DNA from: Acidimicrobiales bacterium | GTDB lineage: Bacteria; Actinomycetota; Acidimicrobiia; Acidimicrobiales; SZUA-35 | DNA: 28,370 nucleotides | NCBI GenBank assembly: GCA_024641625.1 | Contig: JAHECQ010000004.1 | Coordinates: 1-28,370, forward strand | Direction of reading: 5' to 3' | Shown here: piece by piece, positions 22,943-28,370 of the stretch | How the letters are laid out: every line of letters begins with the position of its first letter | How positions within the stretch are numbered: position 1 is the first letter of the stretch | The notes under the pieces: generated by a model | What the model saw: the letters and a program-made list of their open reading frames with translations, nothing else | Told to the model about the DNA's origin: nothing | Databases searched by the model: none | Program-made: the position numbers and the translations under genes

Positions 22943-24127
22943 ATGCCTGGGTCCTACATCGTTGCGGGTGCTCGCACCCCTATCGGAAAGCTCGGGGGAT
23001 CGCTCGCCGGCTTCTCCGGCACTGATCTCGGCGGCTTCGCCATCACGGCAGCTCTGGAACGGGCCGGCATTGCCCCCGATGCCGTCGAGTACGTCTACAT
23101 GGGTCAGGTCCTGCAGGCCGGTGCGGGGCAGATCACCGCTCGACGCGCTGCGGTGAATGCCGGCATTCCCATGTCGACCCCGGCATCGACCATCAACAAG
23201 GTCTGCCTGTCGGGCCTCAACACCATCTTCTTGGCTGATCAGCTGATCAGCTCGGGCATGGCCGATGTCGTGGTCGCCGGCGGTATGGAATCCATGACCA
23301 GCGCGCCGTACCTGCTGCCGGGCGCTCGCGCCGGGTTCCGCGCCGGCGATCAGACCCTGGTCGATTCGATGCTGCACGACGGTCTGTTCTGCGCGTTCGA
23401 CGCGTGCGCGATGGGTGCAGGCACCGAACGTGACGCGGCGGCTGCTCGGATCGCACGCGAGGCACAAGACGAGTTCTCGGCGCGCTCGCATGAACGCGCT
23501 GCGGTTGCCCACAAGGAAGGGCGCTTCGCCGACGAGTTGGTCACGGTCGAGGTCCCTCAACGCAAGGGCGATCCATTACTCGTCGAATCCGACGAGGGTA
23601 TTCGCCCCGGAACCACCGCCGAATCGCTCGGCCTGCTCAAGCCGGCGTTCGCTGCGGGGGGCACGGTCACTGCAGGCAATGCGTCGCAGATCAGCGACGG
23701 TGCCTCCGCGGTCGTCATGGTCAGCAAGGCCTACGCCGAGCGCTTGGGAGTCACCCCGCTCGGCGAGGTCGTCGGGTACGGTCAGATCGCCGGGCCTGAC
23801 ACCTCGTTGCTCACGCAACCTTCGCGAGCCATCCGCGCCGCCCTTTCCCGCACCGAACTGTCGACGACGGACATCGAACTGTTCGAGATCAACGAGGCCT
23901 TTGCCGCAGTGGCGCTGGCCAGCATGGACGATCTCGGGATTACTCCCGATGTGGTCAACGTCAACGGCGGAGCGGTTGCCCTCGGACACCCCATTGGTGC
24001 CTCGGGCAATCGGCTGGCCCTCACGCTCCTGCACGAAATGCGTCGCGAAGGCCGCACGGTCGGAGCGGCGTCCCTGTGCGGCGGCGGCGGCCAGGGCGAC
24101 GCCCTCATCGTGCGCTCGGTCAACTGA
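22943..24127 (+). CDS. Acetyl-CoA C-acetyltransferase (thiolase)
   Basis: This 394-residue biosynthetic-type thiolase joins two acetyl-CoA to acetoacetyl-CoA, or the reverse. The nucleophile is Cys88 in INKVCLSGL. The other catalytic motifs are NEAFAAVAL, GGAVALGHPIGASG with its His, and SLCGGGGQGDALI with the second Cys. The start MPGSYIVAGARTPIGKLGGSL is typical. It is followed by a strong terminator about 150 bp downstream. With the crotonyl-CoA carboxylase/reductase nearby it could supply the C4 unit for ethylmalonyl-CoA, or for polyhydroxybutyrate, but the dehydrogenase and dehydratase steps are not in this window. Confidence 0.94.
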   Translation: MPGSYIVAGARTPIGKLGGSLAGFSGTDLGGFAITAALERAGIAPDAVEYVYMGQVLQAGAGQITARRAAVNAGIPMSTPASTINKVCLSGLNTIFLADQLISSGMADVVVAGGMESMTSAPYLLPGARAGFRAGDQTLVDSMLHDGLFCAFDACAMGAGTERDAAAARIAREAQDEFSARSHERAAVAHKEGRFADELVTVEVPQRKGDPLLVESDEGIRPGTTAESLGLLKPAFAAGGTVTAGNASQISDGASAVVMVSKAYAERLGVTPLGEVVGYGQIAGPDTSLLTQPSRAIRAALSRTELSTTDIELFEINEAFAAVALASMDDLGITPDVVNVNGGAVALGHPIGASGNRLALTLLHEMRREGRTVGAASLCGGGGQGDALIVRSVN

Positions 24128-24465
24128 GCCCGGCGAGCACCTCGACGCCGAAGAGAACGTGACAAAGTTCTCAGGCCGGCTTGTCAACTCTCCTCGGGTG
24201 TCGTAACGTAATCGAAATCAAACAGCTGCAGCCGCCTTGTTCTGGTCGATAGCGATGGGTGGCAGCAGTCCATGGACTACTGGGTCGGTGATCTCCTCTC
24301 CCCGCCGACCCGGTAGTCGTGTTTTTGACCCCTTTTCCACTACTTCGGTCGTTGGCCTTGGTGACGCCAGCCTTGCTTGCAGGGGCGTTGTGCCTGTTCA
24401 ACGCACTCGTTGTTGTCCTCCTGTTGCCTGGTCGGGGCATTGGGACAAGCGCTGGATGCCGCCGC
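24128..24465. other. Intergenic stretch between thiolase and recR
   Basis: These 338 bases hold no gene I can support. Seen here: a 6-bp hairpin just after the thiolase stop (GAGAAC 24153-24158, GTTCTC 24167-24172, no T run), the strong terminator at 24275-24326, and a 5-bp hairpin near 24400-24413. A plus-strand frame from GTG 24319 has a hydrophobic start but runs into antisense recR, so it is not called. Confidence 0.6.
24275..24326 (+). terminator. Rho-independent terminator after acetyl-CoA acetyltransferase
   Basis: A 14-bp stem pairs 24275-24288 (GACTACTGGGTCGG) with 24305-24318 (CCGACCCGGTAGTC), with a single G-T wobble and a 16-base loop. It is followed three bases later by five T at 24322-24326. 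The T run is only on the plus side, so it acts on transcripts from the thiolase direction, not on recR. Confidence 0.85.
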
Positions 24466-25071
24466 TCAGCCGAGGTGTTGGCGGCCTTCGATCGCCCGGC
24501 CGAGCGTCAGCTCGTCAGCGTATTCGAGGTCGCCGCCAACCGGGAGGCCAGATGCCAGTCTGGTTACGGTGATGCTGAACGGCTGTAATATTTTCGTTGC
24601 GATGAACGCCGCGGTGGTTTCGCCTTCGATGTTGGGGTTCATGCACAGGATGACCTCGGTGATGTCCTCACTGGCAACCCGGAGCGCCAGCTCCTTGATG
24701 CGTAGTTGCTCGGGGCCGATTCCCTCGAGCATGTTGATGACGCCCTGGAGGACGTGGTATCGCCCTCGGAACGCACCGGTCTTCTCGATGGCCGAAATAT
24801 CCTTCGGCTCCTCGACAACGCAGACGACGCCCTGCTCCCGTCGGGGGTCCCGGCAGATGTCGCACTCGGCCGACTCGGCGACGTTGAAGCATCGCTCGCA
24901 GAACGACACGGTCTCTTTCATGGTGACGATGGCGTCGGCGAGGCGACGCGCATCGACCGCATCGGCCTTGAGCAGATGGAAGGCGATGCGCTGGGCGGAC
25001 TTCGGTCCGATGCCGGGCAGGCGGCCCAGCTCGTCGATGAGGATCTCGACCGGTTTGGCGTAGGCGCTCAC
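24466..25071 (-). CDS. recR: Recombination mediator protein RecR
   Basis: The 201-residue length is normal for RecR, which acts with RecO and RecF to load RecA at gaps. The helix-hairpin-helix LPGIGPKSAQRIAFHLL lies at 18-34. The C4 zinc site uses Cys58, Cys61, Cys70 and Cys73 (FCERC, then ECDIC). The Toprim domain starts with VCVVEEPKD and includes NPNIEGETTA. The C-terminus GLPVGGDLEYADELTLGRAIEGR is standard. The GTG at 25071 overlaps the ybaB stop by 4 bp. Confidence 0.96.
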   Translation of the reverse strand: MSAYAKPVEILIDELGRLPGIGPKSAQRIAFHLLKADAVDARRLADAIVTMKETVSFCERCFNVAESAECDICRDPRREQGVVCVVEEPKDISAIEKTGAFRGRYHVLQGVINMLEGIGPEQLRIKELALRVASEDITEVILCMNPNIEGETTAAFIATKILQPFSITVTRLASGLPVGGDLEYADELTLGRAIEGRQHLG

Positions 25072-25400
25072 TGGCCACCGAGCAGGCCGCCGAGCCCCCC
25101 GAGATCGAGGCCGCCCAGGCCTTGTTGCTGGAGCTCGATGACCTGGGCGCCGGCATCGCGCAACGCCGCCAACACGAGATCTTCGAGCAGTTCGACGTCG
25201 GCTGGATCCACGACATCGGGGGCGATGGTGACCGAGCGGAACTCGCCGGCGCCGGTCATCTCGATGATGACCTTGCCTCCACCGGCGCGGCCGGCCACCG
25301 TCTGCATGGCTTGGGCTTCTTGGGCCGCCATCATTTGCTCTTGCATGGCCTGCGCCTGTTGCAGCAGGTCGTTGAAGTCGAGACCACCTGGATCGGACAT
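25068..25400 (-). CDS. YbaB/EbfC family nucleoid-associated protein
   Basis: This is a 110-residue protein. Helical N-terminus NDLLQQAQAMQEQMMAAQEAQ (10-30), then the family core GGGKVIIEMTGAGEFRSVTIAPDVVDP (40-66) and a second helix. It ends in a Gly/Leu-rich tail (LGGLDLGGLGGLLGG). YbaB/EbfC proteins bind DNA as dimers and usually lie between dnaX and recR, as here. The ATG at 25400 is preceded by GCGAGGA at SD distance. The frame is open upstream, but that stretch is the dnaX C-terminal region in another frame. It is 31 bp after the dnaX stop. Confidence 0.93.
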   Translation of the reverse strand: MSDPGGLDFNDLLQQAQAMQEQMMAAQEAQAMQTVAGRAGGGKVIIEMTGAGEFRSVTIAPDVVDPADVELLEDLVLAALRDAGAQVIELQQQGLGGLDLGGLGGLLGGQ

Positions 25401-25431
25401 GAATCCTCGCTTGATCGGGTTGTGGGCGGAT

Positions 25432-27326
25432 CTAGTCGGGCGGGGGAGCGACGAGCGTCGAGCCGGGGAAGGCCTTGGTGAGGCGATCGATCCCGCTGGA
25501 GGCGATGTCGGTGGCGTTCTCGAGCTGGGCGACATCACTGATGTCGATGTGCTCCTCGGCCTGCGGTGCGGCCGGCGGCGGTGCATCCGGGGCCGCGTTG
25601 CGGGCAGCGGCCGATGGCGCCGTCGAGGCTGGATCAACGATGAGACGCACGGTCAAGGGGCGTCCGAAACGCTGGTGCAACGCATGTTCGAGATCGCCGC
25701 GAACCTCTTCACAGCGTGGGACGACGTGGGCGTTGGGGAGGGCAAAGGTGGCGAGGTCGCCCTCGAGGGAAACGAAGTGTCCGAGTCGGAAGCGAGCGCG
25801 GACCCGCTGCTCGAGCTCATCGAGAAATCCGGCGGCGAAGGCGGCGGTCAGCTGCTCGATCGTGACCGCGGCGGCGTTCGCCGGGGCCGCGGGTGGAGAG
25901 GTCGCTGCCGGCGGAGAGGGCTGGGGGGTTGGTGGGGCCTCGAGCGGCGCCGAGGGGCGAACCGGGGCACTGGCGGTCTGCTGGTCGGCGAGGACGTCGC
26001 GGGCAGCAGCAGCGGGCCGGCGGCGAGGCGGCCCGGGCATGGCTGCTCGGGGTGGCGCCGGAGCCGCAGGCGTCGATGGTTCGGTTGCCTGGGTGCCGGT
26101 CGACTGGGTTCCGGCTGACTGGGTCTCGGCCGACTGGGTTCCGGCTGACTGGGACCGGCGGAGGCAGAGATGGCGCGCGGGGCCGCGTCTGGAGCAGGAG
26201 AGCCGGCGGTGAGGCCACCGTGGGTCAGCGCAGCGATCTGCTGCTCGAGGGCTTCGATGCGCTGGAGGAGGGCACCGAGATCGCTTCCCTCCCGACGAGT
26301 CAGACGAAGCAAGCTGACTTCGAGCGGGACCCGGGGGTCGGGGGCCTGACGCATGTCGACCAGCGCCTGCCCCAGTTGTTCGAGCGCCCGGGTGATAGTG
26401 GCCGCGCCGAGCGAGGTCGAGAGCTCGGCGGCCCGCTGCCGGGACCGGTCATTGAGGTGAGCGAGAGGAGCCCCCATCGCAGCCAGGAAGGCATCGCGCA
26501 GCAACGCGAGTGTGTCCTCGCCGATGACCCGAGGCTCACGTCCCGCCTCGAGCGCTCGTTGGATCGAGGTGAGCGCCGCGCCCGGATCACCCGAGCCGAT
26601 CGCCATGGCAAGTTCGTACCCGACGTCGGACGTGGTCGGAACACCACCGGCCGCAGCGACCAGGTCGAGCGCAGACAGTGTGTCGCGAGCTGAACCGCCG
26701 CCCTGTCGCAGCGCATACTCGATGCCGACGTCATCGACATCGAGACCGGCGTCGTTGATGACCCAGCGGACGTGGTCGGCCAGTTCGTCGCCTGGCAGCA
26801 GATGGAACTCGAAGTGTTGTGTGCGGCTCCGAATGGTGGGGACCACTTTGTGGGGCTCGGTGGTGGCCAGAACGAACACGACGTGTGGCGGGGGCTCCTC
26901 GAGGGTCTTCAGCAGGGCGTTCTCGGCCCCCGGTGTGAGCATGTGGACCTCGTCGAGGATGTACACCTTGGTGCGCCCAGGCGAACCGAGTGACACCTTG
27001 GCGATGAGGTCGCGAATGTCGTCGACCTTGTTGTTCGAGGCTGCATCGAGTTCGTGCAGGTCGAACGACCGTCCATGCTCGATGTCCACACAGCTCTTGC
27101 AGGTACCGCAGGGCTCGCCCCCGGTGAGGTGCTCGCAATTGAGGGCTTTCGCCAGTACCCGGGCCGTGCTTGTCTTGCCGGTGCCTCGGGGACCACTGAA
27201 GAGGTAGGCATGACCGTACCGTCCTTCGGCCACTGCGGCCTGCAACGCCTGAGTGATATGAGGCTGGCCCTTGATCTCGGCAAAGGTCTGGGACCGGTAC
27301 CGCCGGTAGAGGGATTGATACGCCAC
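25432..27326 (-). CDS. dnaX: DNA polymerase III subunit gamma/tau, coding region split by a -1 frameshift near 26154
   Basis: The N-terminal clamp-loader ATPase is clear: MAYQSLYRRYRSQTFAEIKG, Walker A GPRGTGKT (45-52), zinc Cys64/73/76/79, Walker B ILDEVH (about 123-128) and SRTQ. Domain III ends in LGALLQRIEALEQQIAAL. The frame then enters a 15-bp repeat and stays open to 25848, but the residues become Arg/Pro-rich and shadow-like. In the -1 frame the repeat reads QSAGT units, followed by an Ala/Pro linker and a tau-like C-terminal domain (AVTIEQLTAAF, then FVSLEGDLATFALPN) ending at 25432. Joined, the product is about 631 residues; unshifted it is 492. This may be a sequence error, a mutation or recoding. 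The GTG at 27326 has TAGGAT seven bases upstream. An operon with ybaB and recR follows. Confidence 0.88.
26078..26165. repeat. 15-bp tandem repeat in the dnaX linker, with a 14-base unit at the frameshift edge
   Basis: On the plus strand, units at 26092-26106, 26107-26121, 26122-26136 and 26137-26151 are 15 bp (consensus GGTTCCGGCTGACTG). Diverged 14-bp units flank them at 26078-26091 and 26152-26165. In the frame that leads to the tau-like C-terminus they encode QSAGT-type repeats. The last unit (26152-26165) begins GGACCGG instead of GGTTCCGG, one base short, exactly where the frame changes. Confidence 0.85.
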
Positions 27327-27333
27327 GCCCCCG

Positions 27334-27339
27334 ATCCTA
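27334..27339 (-). promoter_or_regulatory. Candidate -10 box, leaderless start of dnaX
   Basis: TAGGAT on the minus strand is followed by seven bases (CGGGGGC) and the GTG at 27326. The same hexamer precedes the SRP RNA gene. No -35 match is clear. Confidence 0.45.
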
Positions 27340-27420
27340 CCCAGGCCCGGTGATGTCGTGTCCGTCCAGCAGGTCGGCCAATCTCGCGCGGGGCCGAAAG
27401 GCGGGGTCAAAAAGACTGCC

Positions 27421-27554
27421 GCCTGTCCTCGCAAGTGGCGGCCAGACGATCTGCGGCGCTCCGAAGGATCCGCTGAGAGCTGCTGCCTTCCGGCCCTGAC
27501 TCGGTTCACGGTCTTCGGACGCACAGGGTCCGACCGCCACCTGCCAGAACAGGC
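27421..27554 (-). ncRNA. ffs: Signal recognition particle RNA (small bacterial 4.5S type)
   Basis: The minus strand holds the conserved SRP apical core, GTCAGGGCCGGAAGGCAGCAGC-like with the GGAA tetraloop (around 27500-27479). The 5' and 3' ends pair over about 21 positions with one mismatch (GCCTGT with ACAGGC at the base, GTGGCGG with CCGCCAC further in). The RNA is about 134 nt. A T run at 27413-27409 just beyond the stem would end transcription. It binds Ffh for membrane-protein targeting. Exact ends are estimated from the stem. Confidence 0.93.
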
Positions 27555-27565
27555 GACGAAGCGGT

Positions 27566-27571
27566 ATCCTA
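27566..27571 (-). promoter_or_regulatory. Candidate -10 box for SRP RNA
   Basis: TAGGAT on the minus strand lies 11 bases before the first base of the SRP RNA outer stem (27554). The 55-bp gap to the divergent tRNA-Ser must hold both promoters. Confidence 0.45.
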
Positions 27572-27609
27572 GCGGACTCATCGCCGACCACTCCCTGTTG
27601 GTCGTCCTT

Positions 27610-27697
27610 GGAGGAGTGCGAGAGCGGCCGAATCGGCACGCTTGGAAAGCGTGTGAAGGGAGACCTTCCGTGGGTTCGAATCCCACCTCCTCCGCCA
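27610..27697 (+). tRNA. tRNA-Ser (anticodon GGA)
   Basis: This 88-nt class II tRNA has the acceptor stem GGAGGAG with CTCCTCC, an anticodon stem-loop CACGC-TTGGAAA-GCGTG (anticodon GGA), a long variable arm (GAAGGGAGACCTTC), the T-arm GGGTTCGAATCCC, discriminator G and an encoded CCA at 27695-27697. It is divergent from ffs, and convergent with the P450 gene 5 bp away. tRNA-Ser beside ffs and dnaX is a familiar bacterial arrangement. Confidence 0.97.
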
Positions 27698-27702
27698 ACT
27701 CG

Positions 27703-28370
27703 TCAGAGAATGCGGATGGGAAGCTCCCGGGGACCCCTCACCTGGCCGGCCGACCATCGCACGAGAGCCGGATCGACCAGCTCGAACTCGGGGATCCGCT
27801 CCATCCAGGTCTCGATCGCCACCCGGAGTTCGAGCCGTGCAAGATTCGAACCGAGGCACCGATGGATGCCCAGTCCGAAGGCACTGTGTCGATTCAACTT
27901 GCGATCGATGATGAATTGGTCGGCGTGCTCGAACGCGTCCGGGTCGCGGTTGGCGGCCGGGAAGGGAAGCAGGACCCAGTCGCCCTTGGAAACCGGACAG
28001 CCGCCCAGGGTGTGGTCGGTCACCGCGATGCGAGCCATCGTCACCGGTGCAGAGAAGCGGAGGAATTCCTCGATGGCGAACGGGTGAACCGCGGGCTCGT
28101 TGGTCCATCGATGCCGATCACCGGGATTCTGCGCCAGGTGCCACAGCGAGGCGCCGATCACCGACCAGGTGGTGTCGATGCCGGCAATGAGCACAAGGGC
28201 GATGGCGCCGAACAGGTGCTCGGGCGCCAATGGCCGGCCGTCGATGTCGATCGACAGGAGATAATCGATGAGATCGCCCTCGTCGGGGTCTGTCGGGTTG
28301 TCTCTGTGCTCGGCGATCTTGTCGGCGAGGTAGAACTCGAGCGAGTCCTCGTGCTCGGGGAGCTCGTTGG
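27703..28370 (-). CDS. Cytochrome P450, C-terminal part (gene continues past the right edge)
   Basis: About 222 residues are present; the frame is open to 28370, so the N-terminal half lies outside. The I helix has AGIDTTWSVIG (oxygen-activating acid-Thr pair). The K-helix ExxR is EEFLR. The haem-binding loop FGLGIHRCLGSNLARLEL carries the axial Cys. The gene ends normally in RGPRELPIRIL. It is a soluble class of bacterial P450 needing ferredoxin, and none is in the window. The substrate is unknown. A TTG at 28230 could be mistaken for a start, but the upstream sequence (DLIDYLLSIDIDGRPL) is good P450. Confidence 0.93.
   Translation of the reverse strand, partial: NELPEHEDSLEFYLADKIAEHRDNPTDPDEGDLIDYLLSIDIDGRPLAPEHLFGAIALVLIAGIDTTWSVIGASLWHLAQNPGDRHRWTNEPAVHPFAIEEFLRFSAPVTMARIAVTDHTLGGCPVSKGDWVLLPFPAANRDPDAFEHADQFIIDRKLNRHSAFGLGIHRCLGSNLARLELRVAIETWMERIPEFELVDPALVRWSAGQVRGPRELPIRIL

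Noticed and set aside
24319..24588. Plus-strand frame with hydrophobic start after the terminator
   Set aside because: It starts inside the terminator region, has no SD, and its second half is antisense to the conserved C-terminus of recR.
25848..26100. Unshifted dnaX frame as a genuine C-terminus
   Set aside because: The residues are Arg/Pro-rich without a fold, while the -1 frame encodes a proper tau-like C-terminal domain. It may still be translated as a short product.
27327..27698. N-terminal extension of dnaX across the SRP RNA and tRNA-Ser
   Set aside because: It would translate through two RNA genes. The standard DnaX N-terminus begins at the GTG at 27326.

Overview
The window is a GC-rich bacterial chromosome segment, most likely from an actinobacterium and plausibly from Acidimicrobiia or relatives. 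This rests on gene content and base composition only, not on a search. Pointers are GTG and TTG starts, -10 boxes placed 6-7 bases before start codons without a Shine-Dalgarno, a DivIVA-type coiled-coil protein, and several acyl-CoA enzymes of the kinds common in steroid- and lipid-using actinobacteria.

Layout. 1-478: a broken IS110-type transposase remnant beside a tRNA-Ala gene. 587-2883 (+): a ketopantoate-reductase-like protein, then an MFS transporter. 2865-6019 (-): release factor 3 followed by a membrane-anchored beta-propeller protein, translationally coupled. 6258-8680 (-): a NarL-type response regulator and its probable sensor kinase. 8794-11499 (-): xseA, xseB and a polyprenyl diphosphate synthase with overlapping ends. 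11599-13869 (+): a PAS/GAF/GGDEF/EAL protein, divergent from xseA across a short region with two dyads. 13877-15444 (-): a DUF35 zinc-ribbon protein coupled to a thiolase-fold protein that lacks the nucleophilic cysteine. 15555-17518 (+): a family III CoA-transferase coupled to a CysQ-like phosphatase. 17522-21105 (-): a five-gene run of crotonyl-CoA carboxylase/reductase, methylmalonyl-CoA epimerase, an AhpD-like protein, a nitroreductase and a DUF3237 protein. 21209-24127 (+): a DivIVA-domain protein and acetyl-CoA acetyltransferase, with a strong terminator at 24275-24326. 24466-27326 (-): dnaX, ybaB/ebfC and recR. 27421-27697: SRP RNA (-) and tRNA-Ser (+), divergent. 27703-28370 (-): the C-terminal part of a cytochrome P450 cut by the window edge.

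How the genes work together. Acetyl-CoA acetyltransferase, crotonyl-CoA carboxylase/reductase and the epimerase are consistent with an ethylmalonyl-CoA-type route or with supply of ethylmalonyl/methylmalonyl-CoA. The DUF35/thiolase pair, the CoA-transferase and the P450 suggest breakdown or remodelling of steroid- or isoprenoid-like acyl-CoAs (inference). dnaX-ybaB-recR next to ffs and tRNA-Ser is a housekeeping block.

Most notable points: (1) dnaX is split between two frames, with a -1 shift at the edge of a 15-bp tandem repeat; (2) three unrelated genes (xseB, dnaX, the DivIVA gene) each carry an in-frame 15-bp/5-residue tandem repeat; (3) six genes share a -10-like hexamer 6-7 bases before the start codon, suggesting leaderless mRNAs; (4) two perfect dyads lie in the xseA/GGDEF-EAL divergent region; (5) the DUF35-linked thiolase has Ser in place of the catalytic Cys. 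I saw no CRISPR array, prophage or complete transposon.
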